From: Rhodospirillales bacterium
GTDB lineage: Bacteria; Pseudomonadota; Alphaproteobacteria; Rhodospirillales_A; JACZKS01
Reading direction: 5' to 3'
Length of the DNA: 44,714 nt
Assembly: GCA_018648445.1 (NCBI GenBank)
Contig: JABGRG010000022.1
Location: 1 to 44,714 of the forward strand
The notes under the pieces were generated by a model. It was not told the DNA's origin. It saw only the letters and a list, made by a program, of their open reading frames with translations, and did not search any database. Numbering within the stretch: the stretch's first letter is position 1; each line of letters opens with the position of its first letter. The translations under genes were made by a program, and so were the position numbers. Below are positions 31,606 to 39,813 of the stretch, one piece after another.

Positions 31606-33177
31606 ATGTCTGATCCCTCTATGTCGCTGGAAGTCTGTCGCCCCGTAGAGGAACACGCCCGTCTGATAATGGAGTGGCGCAACGATCCTCACACCCTAGC
31701 CATGTCCTACCATCGCGAACCGAAGGTATGGGACGCCTTCTGGCCGGAATTCCAAGACACGTATTTCAGCTTTCCCGCTTTGCCGCCGATGTTCCTTCGC
31801 GCGGGCGGAGAGCGGGTCGCGTTCCTGCGCTACCTTCCGGCGTCGCATCCCGAACACGCAGGCGGGATTACCGCGGTAGCTGCAATCAACGTCGCGCCGC
31901 AGGCGCGTGGGAACGGATTGGGCCGCGTAGCACTTGAACTGGGTTCCGAGCACATACGCCGAAGCGCGGGCGTGGATTGTGTCCTTGCGGAAATCCGTAT
32001 CGAAAACGAGGGATCCCGGCGCGCGTTCGAGTCCGCCGGATACCGCCTATTCGACGAAACCGACAAAACGGTTGATGACACGGGCGAACGCTGCCGCATT
32101 GCACGTTACCTCCATGACCTGACGCCACCTTATTGGCGTGCGGGTGGTGTGAAGGTGGTTGCCGAGGCCGGATCGAACTGGTGCATGGGCGCGCCCGAGC
32201 GTGATCTGGCCATGGCCCGCACGCTGATCGATATCGCCGTGGAAGCCGGGGCCGATGCGGTCAAGTTCCAGACCTACCGCGCAGAATCGGTCTATGTCGA
32301 AAACGCGGGATCAAGCGATTATTTGTCGAAAACCGGCATCCGGCAAAGCATCCGCGATATCTTTTCCGACCTTGCCATGCCCTACGAGATGATCGCCGAA
32401 CTGGCCGCCCATTGTGCGGGCTCAAACATCGGCTTCATGAGCACGCCGTTCTCGCCCGAAGATTTCGCCGCCATTGACCCCTATGTCGGGGCCCACAAGA
32501 TCGCGTCCTACGAAATCAGTCATCCTCATTTACTGCGCCTGGCGGGTGAATGCGGCAAACCGTTGTTGCTTTCCACCGGCGCCAGCATTGAAGCAGACAT
32601 CGCGTGGGCGGTTGACGCCTACCGCGCCGCCGGAGGCCGGGATTTGTGTGTGCTTCAGTGCACGGCGAAATATCCAGCCCCCCTAAATTCCATGAACTTG
32701 CGGGCGATCCCGTGGCTCAAGGCCCGGTTCGGCGTCGCCGCCGGTTTGTCGGATCACAGCCGCGATCCGTTACGAGCCCCGCTGGCGGCGGTGGCGCTGG
32801 GGGCGAGCGTCATTGAAAAGCACTTCACCATCGACAACCGGTTGCCCGGCCCCGACCACGCCTTCGCCCTTACGGCCGATGAATTGAGGCAAATGGTGAG
32901 CGCCATTCGCGCTGCCGAACAAACGCTTGGCTCCGGCGTCAAGACGGTGTTGAACGCGGAAGCCGAACTTGCGGACTACGCCCGGCGCGGCGTTCAGGCC
33001 ACCCGAGACATCGCCAAGGGTGAAGTTTTTTGCGAAGGCGAAAACATCGCCGTCCTGCGGCCCGGCAATCAGCCGCTGGGTGTCCACCCGCGTCATCTGG
33101 AAACCATTGAAGGCCGTCGTGCGACTCGCGCCATCGCAACCGGGGAGGGGCTTCGCCCCGGAGACGCGGATAAATGA
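31606..33177 (+). CDS. Fusion of PseH-like GNAT acetyltransferase and PseI/NeuB-type synthase
   Basis: 523 residues. Residues 1-173 form a GNAT domain (EWRNDPHT near 23, acetyl-CoA loop VAPQARGNGLGR near 96, IENEGSRRAFESAGY). Residues 183-440 are a NeuB barrel: VVAEAGSNWCMG, ADAVKFQTY, MSTPF, HKIASYE, LSDHS, EKHFT. Residues 460-520 are an SAF/antifreeze-like lid. It would acetylate the PseC product and condense the freed sugar with phosphoenolpyruvate. This joins two enzymes of one pathway that in most pseudaminic clusters are separate genes. Start ATG 31606; an ATG at 31621 is possible. Confidence 0.88.
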   Translation: MSDPSMSLEVCRPVEEHARLIMEWRNDPHTLAMSYHREPKVWDAFWPEFQDTYFSFPALPPMFLRAGGERVAFLRYLPASHPEHAGGITAVAAINVAPQARGNGLGRVALELGSEHIRRSAGVDCVLAEIRIENEGSRRAFESAGYRLFDETDKTVDDTGERCRIARYLHDLTPPYWRAGGVKVVAEAGSNWCMGAPERDLAMARTLIDIAVEAGADAVKFQTYRAESVYVENAGSSDYLSKTGIRQSIRDIFSDLAMPYEMIAELAAHCAGSNIGFMSTPFSPEDFAAIDPYVGAHKIASYEISHPHLLRLAGECGKPLLLSTGASIEADIAWAVDAYRAAGGRDLCVLQCTAKYPAPLNSMNLRAIPWLKARFGVAAGLSDHSRDPLRAPLAAVALGASVIEKHFTIDNRLPGPDHAFALTADELRQMVSAIRAAEQTLGSGVKTVLNAEAELADYARRGVQATRDIAKGEVFCEGENIAVLRPGNQPLGVHPRHLETIEGRRATRAIATGEGLRPGDADK

Positions 33178-33815
33178 TAGGGGCCGGACTATTCCTCGAT
33201 CTGGACGGAACCCTGGCCGACAGTCTGGGCGTCATTCGCACCGTCTATGATCGCTTTCTGGAAAGGTTTGGCAAAATCGGCGGTGATGCGGAATTTGACA
33301 GCCTCAATGGTCCGCCCATGGCCGAGGTTGTTGCCTGCCTGATCCGAAACCACGCAATCAATCAGCAGGTGGATGACGCAATCGAAATCTATCGGGGGCT
33401 GATCGCAGAGACGTATTCCGATGTTGCTCCGTTTGCCGGAGCCGAGGAATTACTGCGCCTTGCCCGGTCGCGCGCAATGCCGGTCGGCGTGGTCACGTCC
33501 AACAATGCCGCTCTGACCCGCAAATGGTTGCGCACGGTCGGTCTTGATGCCTTGGTCGATGATGTTGTCGGCGGCGATGATGTGACGCGTGGCAAACCCG
33601 ATCCCGAACCTTACCTGACCATGCTGGAGCGCACCGGTTGCAAAGCCTCGGCCTCGCTTGCCGTTGAAGACAGCGTGATGGGCGCCGGTGCCGCCATTGC
33701 TGCCGGAATTCCAACCCTGTTCGTGGCGGGCGAGAAGGCTGACGCGCCTGTGGGAATTGCCGGTCTGGTCGGCGGCCTTTATGCCGTGGCGGATTATCTG
33801 CGAGTCTCGACATGA
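33174..33815 (+). CDS. HAD-family sugar phosphatase-like hydrolase
   Basis: 213 residues with all four HAD motifs: LFLDLDGTLADS at the N-terminus, VTSNN near 103, RGKPDPEPYL near 140 and AVEDSVMGAGAA near 161. The helical cap (about 20-80) is of the C1 type found in beta-phosphoglucomutase-like and phosphoglycolate-like phosphatases. Its ATG overlaps the synthase stop (ATGATAG, 4 nt), so it is translationally coupled. Substrate is not readable; a sugar phosphate in the nonulosonic acid pathway is the contextual guess. Confidence 0.88.
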   Translation: MIGAGLFLDLDGTLADSLGVIRTVYDRFLERFGKIGGDAEFDSLNGPPMAEVVACLIRNHAINQQVDDAIEIYRGLIAETYSDVAPFAGAEELLRLARSRAMPVGVVTSNNAALTRKWLRTVGLDALVDDVVGGDDVTRGKPDPEPYLTMLERTGCKASASLAVEDSVMGAGAAIAAGIPTLFVAGEKADAPVGIAGLVGGLYAVADYLRVST

Positions 33816-34513
33816 CAGCCATAAACGTCCTCGCCCTTGATCCCGGTTTTGAAATTCGCGTTGTCGATGCGTTTGCGACACCGCAGGGGATTGCGGCCCG
33901 CGTCGATGAAATCTGGGCATGGGAAAAACAGGAACGGGGCGCGCAGCTTACCAACGGCCGGGCATACTCGCTTTGCGGCCATGCGCCTGATTGCCTGACC
34001 CTTCAACCGATCGAATACCGTCATGTGCTGGCGCGCCGCCGCGCGCCCGATCTGGCCAGGGCGGGGCTGGCGATTAGACCCGTTGGCGTGACCGGTGTTC
34101 TTTCATGCGCCGACGGTCTGGTGCTGGGTCGGCGCGGTGATCCGGTCGCATCGGACGCCGGCCTGTGGGAGGCCGCGCCGGCGGGCGGGCTGGACCATCC
34201 CGATCCGACAGCCCAAATTCTGGGAGAGCTTCGCGAAGAACTGGGGCTGGATGCGTCGCGCGTTCCCCCGCCGGTGGCTTGCGGCATGGTTGAAGACGTC
34301 GCCAGCGGTGTCATCGATATCGTGCTTCGACTGCAATCGGACGCCTCGGCGGACGATATCCTCGCCATCCACAAGGCATTGGGAACCGATGAATATTCAG
34401 GGTTGGCGATTGTAAAACGTGAAGACGTGGCGGCGTTTTTGGAGGCTGAACGTGACCACTTGCTGCCGGCGTTGCGTCCCATGCTGCGCCTGGTCGGGCT
34501 GGCAAAGCCCTAG
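33812..34513 (+). CDS. Nudix-domain protein coupled to the nonulosonate operon
   Basis: 233 residues. An N-terminal segment of about 90 residues with no recognised motif precedes VTGVLSCADGLVLGRRGD and the Nudix box AGGLDHPDPTAQILGELREELGL. The metal-binding Glu residues of ELREE are present, while the canonical Arg is Gly and the first acidic residue is Asp. Nudix enzymes split NDP-X to NMP and X-phosphate. ATG 33812 overlaps the HAD stop by 4 nt (ATGA), so this gene, the HAD gene and the synthase are one tightly coupled operon. Specific substrate unknown; a UDP-sugar is an attractive possibility. Confidence 0.82.
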   Translation: MTAINVLALDPGFEIRVVDAFATPQGIAARVDEIWAWEKQERGAQLTNGRAYSLCGHAPDCLTLQPIEYRHVLARRRAPDLARAGLAIRPVGVTGVLSCADGLVLGRRGDPVASDAGLWEAAPAGGLDHPDPTAQILGELREELGLDASRVPPPVACGMVEDVASGVIDIVLRLQSDASADDILAIHKALGTDEYSGLAIVKREDVAAFLEAERDHLLPALRPMLRLVGLAKP

Positions 34514-34547
34514 AATTAAGCCATGGGAAAAGGAAGGAAGCGGTCTT

Positions 34548-35438
34548 TTGACAGCAGAAATCGAACCGATTAGCAGAAATTCCCTCAAATTCTACGACGA
34601 TGCGTGGGCGGCACGTTTGCAATTGTTTCGACAGTGGATTGGCGAGGGTGCCGACAACCCCTATGGGATTATCCGCAAGCTAGAGTCACGCGAACGCCGC
34701 AATGAGTTGCTTGTTTCGGACGAGGGCGTGACGTGGCGACCGCATGACTTTTCGGGAATGGGAGAGCTGTTACCAAATGGGGTTCCCGCCTTGAAAGGAA
34801 TGACATTCCGTGGAGAGGGTGCGCCCGTTCCCCAATATATGGACGCTCGAAACTATAACTACATCGTCGATTTGCTGGCTGTTGAGACCTTCGATTGTGT
34901 GGTCGAACTTGGTTGTGGATTCGGGCGCAATTTATTTGAGATATTTCTTGGTACGGGAAATGGAAACCTTCCCTATTTGGGTGGCGAAATCGCCGATAGT
35001 GGCCTCGCCGCGTTGGAGGTTCTGGCTGAACTGGAACCGGCGGCGGACATCCGGGGCTTCAAGTTTGATTTTCTTGATCCGGATTTTTCAATATTGGAGC
35101 CCTACGACAAAATTCTGATTTTCTCGGTTCATGCCATCGAACAGGTGCATAGGCTTCCGTCGGATCTGATCGAAAAGATGGCTGGTTTGGGGGGACGGGT
35201 CGTAGGAGTGCATTTCGAGCCTGTGGGTTTTCAGTTCCAGCCCGATCTGGGGAGTATGACCCAAGAGCACCAAAGCCACGCGGTATCGCGAAAATGGAAT
35301 GTCAATTTCGCTGAGACGCTAATTTCCGCCTATCGCTCAGGTGCCATCAAGGAGCCTTTCGTGGTGCCGGAAATTTGTGGCAATGACGATCTTCTCAACC
35401 CGACCTCGCTTGCCGTGTGGGAAAGCGCACCGCGCTAA
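34548..35438 (+). CDS. Probable class I SAM-dependent methyltransferase
   Basis: 296 residues from a TTG (34548-34550) that has AAGGAAGGAAG ending 7 nt upstream; the longer frame from 34419 overlaps the Nudix gene and is Trp/Cys-rich junk. The SAM-binding motif I is VVELGCGFGRNLFEIFL near residue 115. Later FDFLDPDF and KILIFSVHAIEQV correspond to motifs II-III positions. It may methylate the nonulosonic acid or flagellin. Start and target are inferred; the fold is well supported. Confidence 0.75.
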   Translation: MTAEIEPISRNSLKFYDDAWAARLQLFRQWIGEGADNPYGIIRKLESRERRNELLVSDEGVTWRPHDFSGMGELLPNGVPALKGMTFRGEGAPVPQYMDARNYNYIVDLLAVETFDCVVELGCGFGRNLFEIFLGTGNGNLPYLGGEIADSGLAALEVLAELEPAADIRGFKFDFLDPDFSILEPYDKILIFSVHAIEQVHRLPSDLIEKMAGLGGRVVGVHFEPVGFQFQPDLGSMTQEHQSHAVSRKWNVNFAETLISAYRSGAIKEPFVVPEICGNDDLLNPTSLAVWESAPR

Positions 35439-35446
35439 ACCCTGCG

Positions 35447-36622
35447 TTAGGCCATATCGGAAACGGCGTCGAGCAGCTTGATGGTCTGATTGCGCCAGCT
35501 CAGCGTTTTCAAAAAATCAGCGCCAAGGCGTCCGCACAATTCGGCCTTTGACCGTTCGGCGTAAACTTTTTCCAGTTGCTCAACGGCTTCTTCCACCGAT
35601 GATTCGCCCCACCCGCCTGTCGCGTCGTTCTCGCATTTGCAGGGTATTTGGTCGGAAAGCGGGTAGCAAATTCCATCCCGGATCAAGTCGAGGTGTCCGG
35701 TGTTGGCCGAAAGGATGCAGGGAACGCCGCAGGCCATGGCCTCCATGGCGACCAGATTGGTGCCGCCCTCGCACCGGTTGGGGAACAGCCCGACATGGGC
35801 TTCGCGCAACAGTCTGGGCATTTGAAGGTTCGAGGCCCAGCCGACGTGAACCACGGCATCGTCCGGTATGCCGAATTCGCGGATCCACTCGGCGACAAGA
35901 AGTTCTCCGTTGCCGTCGATCGCAGGGGCGCTTTTCGCATGTGGCGAGGCCTCCATCGAGCGCGCGGATTCGGGCCACGGGTTATGCCATGCGGCAACAA
36001 GCAGGGCCTCGGGGTGCCGCTCGTGAAAGATGCGGAAGGCGGCCAGCACGATATCCTGCGCTTTTCTGAACTCCAGTTTGCCGCCGGAAAACACCACGAA
36101 CCGGTCACCGAACATTCCGGTCCTCGGGCCGGGATGGAATATCTGATCGTCGATCCCTTGAAGGACGCAGGCGACGTTTTCCAGGCCCAGGCCGGTCAGA
36201 ACCTGGTGGTTCCAAGTTGATCCCACCATCATGCGGTCAAACTGGCGCGCCCGGTTGAGGGCGTCCTCGTCAAAACCGGTATCCTCGAAAAAAATAAAAC
36301 CGACGTTTTTTTCGCCGGTCACCATCTGGCTGACCTGCCCCGGCGCGAACATGTTTCCCAACGCGTGAAGGACAACCACGTCATTAAGGGTTGCTTGCCG
36401 ACCGACGTTTTGAATTTGCGCCATCAGGGCTTGTTGCTCGGCGACCAGCGGTTCCAGGGCTTCTTTGAGCCATTGCGGGCACTGCCCAATGTTGGGCGGC
36501 GACAGCAGCAGGGGATTGGGACCGCTACGGTTTAAAAGCTGAATCGTCAAATTCATCCCGAAAACGCCCCAGCCGGCGCCATCGGATAACGGCCATGTAA
36601 TTCCGATCCGCTTTGTCGTCAT
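35447..36622 (-). CDS. Group 1 (GT4-type) glycosyltransferase
   Basis: 391 residues. The C-terminal GT-B half has FSGGKLEFRKAQDIVLAAF (sugar donor side) and, near 283-298, the E-x7-E motif region CEGGTNLVAMEAMACGVPCILS. The start Met (MTTKRIGITWPL) at 36622 has GGGA about 10 nt upstream; the frame to 36688 adds a non-typical leader. It is convergent with the methyltransferase (8-nt gap) and divergent from the TPR-GT9 gene. It probably adds a sugar to flagellin or its glycan, based on neighbourhood. Confidence 0.85.
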   Translation of the reverse strand: MTTKRIGITWPLSDGAGWGVFGMNLTIQLLNRSGPNPLLLSPPNIGQCPQWLKEALEPLVAEQQALMAQIQNVGRQATLNDVVVLHALGNMFAPGQVSQMVTGEKNVGFIFFEDTGFDEDALNRARQFDRMMVGSTWNHQVLTGLGLENVACVLQGIDDQIFHPGPRTGMFGDRFVVFSGGKLEFRKAQDIVLAAFRIFHERHPEALLVAAWHNPWPESARSMEASPHAKSAPAIDGNGELLVAEWIREFGIPDDAVVHVGWASNLQMPRLLREAHVGLFPNRCEGGTNLVAMEAMACGVPCILSANTGHLDLIRDGICYPLSDQIPCKCENDATGGWGESSVEEAVEQLEKVYAERSKAELCGRLGADFLKTLSWRNQTIKLLDAVSDMA

Positions 36623-36731
36623 GTTGCATGATTCCCGATGGATGTGAGAAAGTCGTGTTGAATGGATTTGTATCACGAACCCGGTCATGCGCTATACGTA
36701 TGATTGGACGGCAACGGGGATTTCAGGGCAA

Positions 36732-38195
36732 ATGGCGGCAACCGGTGACAGCCTGAAACGCGCCATCGAATATCAGCGGACCGGGCGGAACGCCGAAGCG
36801 GCCGCCCTTTATCGCCGCATTCTTCGAACCGATCCGGACAATGCGCTCGTATTGTTCAATCTTGGTGTTGTTTCCCAGATGTCCGGGAACATGGATCTGG
36901 CTGCTTCTAATATTGAACGTGCAATCGAATTGGTGCCGGCGGAGCCGCAGTTCCGGCTGAAGATGGCTGAAATTCTCAAGGCGTCCGGGCGGGGCGACGA
37001 GGCGATATCGCACCTTGAAAATGCGCTGACAAAGCATCCCGGGATGGTGGCCCTGCACGCGGCCCTTGGCGAGGCGCATTCCGACGCCGGGCGATTTGAC
37101 GAGGCTTTGGCGTGTTTTCGCCAAACCTGCCGATTGGAGCCCGAAAATCCGGAGAACCACATCCTGGTGGGGGGCCTTTTTAAATCATTTGAAAAACCGG
37201 CCGAAGCCGTGTCCGAAATACAAAAGGCCATCGAATTGTCGCCGGACAACGCGTTGGCGCACCACGTCCTCGGTCAGGTTTTACTGGCGCAGGGCGAATT
37301 TGCCGGAGGGTGGCGGGAGTTCGAATGGCGTCTGCGCGGCCCGCTTCGCGAGTGGTCGGAAAACCTGAACGCGCTTGCGCCCCGGTGGGACGGCTCGTCG
37401 CTGGACGGCAAAACCGTTCTGGTCGCCTGGGAACAAGGGCTGGGTGATACGATCCAGTTTATTCGCTATTTGCCGGCTCTCGCCGCTGAAGGCGCGCGCG
37501 TCATCGTTCTAGCGCAAGGGGCGGTGGCCGAACTGGTTTCGACGGCGCCGGGAATCGAAAGCGTAATCGTCCACGGCGACCCCATTCCACCGGTCGATTG
37601 TCACGTCACCCTCCTGAGCTTGCCGTACCTGCTGTCCGACCGCATCGATTTGGACATTCCCTGCAATACGCCCTATGTGAAGGCCGATGACGACGTTGTC
37701 GCCCATTGGCGGCAGCGCCTCGAATCAGTTTTTGGCCTGAAGGTGGGAATAGCCTGGCAGGGAAACCCGGATAATCCGGCCGATGCCCGGCGTTCGGTGC
37801 CATTGTCGCAGTTTTTTGCGCTGGCGCGGGTGCCCGGCGTTCAGCTCGTTAGTCTTCAGGCGTTTCATGGCGTTGAGCAACTGGAAGGTTTGCCGGACGA
37901 TGTAAAGATCATGGACTTTGGCGACGATTTAGTTTGCAACCAAGGGCTTCGCTATCCAGCGGGATTGGTGGCCGCCGTTGATCTGGTGATTTCCATCGAT
38001 TCCGTAATGGTCCATCTTGCCGGCGCCATGGCCAAGCCGGTTTGGGTTTCCCTAATGGCTAATCCCTGTTGGCGCTGGCAACTTGGCCGAAACGACAGTC
38101 CGTGGTACCCAAATATGCGGCTGTTTCGTGAACGTAATCGTGGTGATTGGGATCATGTTTTCGACGAAATTGCTGTAGCGTTGGCGGCGTTTTAG
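36732..38195 (+). CDS. TPR-containing GT9-like glycosyltransferase
   Basis: 487 residues. Residues about 1-190 hold roughly five tetratricopeptide repeats (AIEYQRTGRNAEAAALYRRILRTDPDN, ALVLFNLGVVSQ, DEALACFRQTCRLEPENP). From about 225 a heptosyltransferase (GT9)-like domain follows: VAWEQGLGDTIQFIRYLP, VGIAWQGNP and DLVISIDSVMVHLAGAMAKPVWV. Such TPR-GT9 proteins are common beside flagellin genes and may glycosylate it. ATG 36732 is preferred to ATG 36687 (15 residues longer), but the start is uncertain. Confidence 0.85.
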   Translation: MAATGDSLKRAIEYQRTGRNAEAAALYRRILRTDPDNALVLFNLGVVSQMSGNMDLAASNIERAIELVPAEPQFRLKMAEILKASGRGDEAISHLENALTKHPGMVALHAALGEAHSDAGRFDEALACFRQTCRLEPENPENHILVGGLFKSFEKPAEAVSEIQKAIELSPDNALAHHVLGQVLLAQGEFAGGWREFEWRLRGPLREWSENLNALAPRWDGSSLDGKTVLVAWEQGLGDTIQFIRYLPALAAEGARVIVLAQGAVAELVSTAPGIESVIVHGDPIPPVDCHVTLLSLPYLLSDRIDLDIPCNTPYVKADDDVVAHWRQRLESVFGLKVGIAWQGNPDNPADARRSVPLSQFFALARVPGVQLVSLQAFHGVEQLEGLPDDVKIMDFGDDLVCNQGLRYPAGLVAAVDLVISIDSVMVHLAGAMAKPVWVSLMANPCWRWQLGRNDSPWYPNMRLFRERNRGDWDHVFDEIAVALAAF

Positions 38196-38317
38196 TGCCG
38201 TTCAGCTAGCAAAACACGCCCGGTTTTGGGACGGGAAAAATTTTCCGATTGATTTATTTGGTTAGGTTGGGTACGTTAAGTATGCGTAGCAGTGTGCAGA
38301 ATGTCGCCTGCGCGTGA

Positions 38318-38351
38318 CGGAGGACAGCCCTCCGGGAGGAAGCATTCCTCC
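38318..38351 (+). promoter_or_regulatory. Paired hairpins in the flagellin 5' leader
   Basis: Two adjacent perfect 6-bp hairpins lie 33-66 nt before the GTG: CGGAGG/CCTCCG (38318-38323, 38329-38334) and GGAGGA/TCCTCC (38335-38340, 38346-38351). The right arm of the first and left arm of the second can pair instead (CCTCCGGGAGG, 38329-38339), giving a mutually exclusive fold. CCTCC is anti-Shine-Dalgarno-like and could sequester the real AAAGGAG at 38369-38375. It could act as a FlbT-type or translational control element. Confidence 0.55.
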
Positions 38352-38383
38352 ACATTATTGAACTCTAGAAAGGAGTTATCACT

Positions 38384-39565
38384 GTGGCTGATATTACACT
38401 TTCGAATGCTGTTCGAAGCAGTCTTCTCTCGCTCCAAAACACGACTCAGCTGATCAACCGGACGCAGAACCGTTTGTCGACGGGTCTTGAGGTTGCGGGG
38501 CCGATTGATGATCCGGTCAAGTTCTTCCAGGCGAAAACGCTTTCGGACCGTGCCACGGATTTCGACGACAAGAAGTCGGGCATTGATCAGGGCATCAGCA
38601 CCTTGACGGCGGCCATTGACGGCGCCGAAGGTATTGAAAACATCGTTTCGCAGATGAAGGGTCTTGCGCTGAGCGCCAAGTCGGCGACGTCGAGCACGAT
38701 TGCCGAGCTAGTTAGTCAGTTTAACGACCTTCGCACGCAGATCGCCAACCTGGCGTCGGATACCACCTATCAGGGCCAAAATCTGGTCAACGGCACCGGC
38801 ACTACGCTGACGGTCAACTTCAGCACGGACACGACGTCGACCCTGGCGGTGGCCTCGGTTGACATCAGCGAGGGCGGCGACGGCCTTGCCATTCGCCAGG
38901 TCTTGACCCAGGCCGAGCAGAGCGGCGCGGTGGTCAACGTGTCGTACGCTTTCGGCACGACCACGAGCCTTACGATTGCCGACACGATGTCGATCACCTT
39001 TGCCAACCAAAGCGCCTTCACCTTCGGGTCTCAGGGCCTTTACACCTTTGCTTACGGCACCGTTGACGTGGGCATCAGTGTTGGTTCGGTCGGGGGCGCG
39101 GCATCTGCCTCGACCTTCGCCCTGACCCAGGTGCTTGCCGCCGGTACGACGTTGACGCTTACCATTGGCTCCGCGCTCGACGTCCAAGAAAACGACGTCC
39201 TTCTTTCGGGCGCCGATTCGGTTGGTGTGAGCGCCACCGTTGGCACCGTTACGGGGCAGTACATCGTTGACTCTACCCTCACCAACCAGATCAACACCCT
39301 GGTTAACAGTCTTGACTCGGCCCTGACCACGCTGCGGACCAAGTCACAGACCCTGGGTTCCAACGTTGCCTTGTTGCAGACCCGCCTTGACTTCACCGAA
39401 AGCTACGTGAACACGCTGCAAGGTGGTGCGGACAAGCTGACCCTGGCCGACCTCAACGAGGAAGGCGCGAACCTGTTGGCGTTGCAGACTCGCCAGCAGT
39501 TGGGTATTTCCGCCCTTTCGTTCGCCGGTCAGGCGGAACAGGGGATTCTGGCGCTCTTCAGGTAA
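38384..39565 (+). CDS. Flagellin
   Basis: 393 residues from a GTG at 38384 with AAAGGAG 8 nt upstream. The N-terminal D0/D1 helices (ITLSNAVRSSLLSLQNTTQLINRTQNRLSTGLEVAGPIDDPVKFFQAKTLS, in pieces) and C-terminal helices (NEEGANLLALQTRQQLGISALSFAGQAEQGILALFR) match the flagellin core. The variable central part (about 140-300) is Thr/Ser/Ala/Val-rich with many candidate O-glycosylation sites. It is the only flagellin in the window, flanked by glycosyltransferases and followed by maf. An intrinsic terminator follows. Confidence 0.96.
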   Translation: MADITLSNAVRSSLLSLQNTTQLINRTQNRLSTGLEVAGPIDDPVKFFQAKTLSDRATDFDDKKSGIDQGISTLTAAIDGAEGIENIVSQMKGLALSAKSATSSTIAELVSQFNDLRTQIANLASDTTYQGQNLVNGTGTTLTVNFSTDTTSTLAVASVDISEGGDGLAIRQVLTQAEQSGAVVNVSYAFGTTTSLTIADTMSITFANQSAFTFGSQGLYTFAYGTVDVGISVGSVGGAASASTFALTQVLAAGTTLTLTIGSALDVQENDVLLSGADSVGVSATVGTVTGQYIVDSTLTNQINTLVNSLDSALTTLRTKSQTLGSNVALLQTRLDFTESYVNTLQGGADKLTLADLNEEGANLLALQTRQQLGISALSFAGQAEQGILALFR

Positions 39566-39593
39566 GCCGGAATTTCATAAGACGAATAAGGGG

Positions 39594-39633
39594 AAGGAAG
39601 GCCGCAAGGCCTTCCTTTTCTTTTTCTTAATTT
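39594..39633 (+). terminator. Rho-independent terminator after flagellin
   Basis: A perfect 10-bp stem (AAGGAAGGCC at 39594-39603, GGCCTTCCTT at 39608-39617) with a GCAA tetraloop is followed by TTCTTTTTCTTAATTTTTT. It ends about 30 nt after the flagellin stop and is the strongest terminator in the window. Confidence 0.93.
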
Positions 39634-39813
39634 TTTGGGGTCTAGTGTCGCATAACGTCAGACGATTGCCGTCTGCCGAAAGCGATGGCCGGTATCCGGT
39701 GCGCGCTCGGTTTGATTGGCGAGGGAGTTTCCATTCCCGGACATCATCTGGCATGATATCGCCCGTTTTGGGCCCCATGTTTGGCCACCGGAACCGCGAA
39801 CGAGAGCAGGGAT

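Noticed and set aside
38196..38317. Search for a sigma-54 or sigma-28 promoter before flagellin
   Set aside because: No GG-N10-GC or sigma-28-like pair with acceptable match was found, so no promoter is called although one must exist.
39720..39765. Possible sigma-54 box (GG-N9-GC) ahead of maf
   Set aside because: Spacing is one base short of the strict -24/-12 requirement and the flanks do not match.
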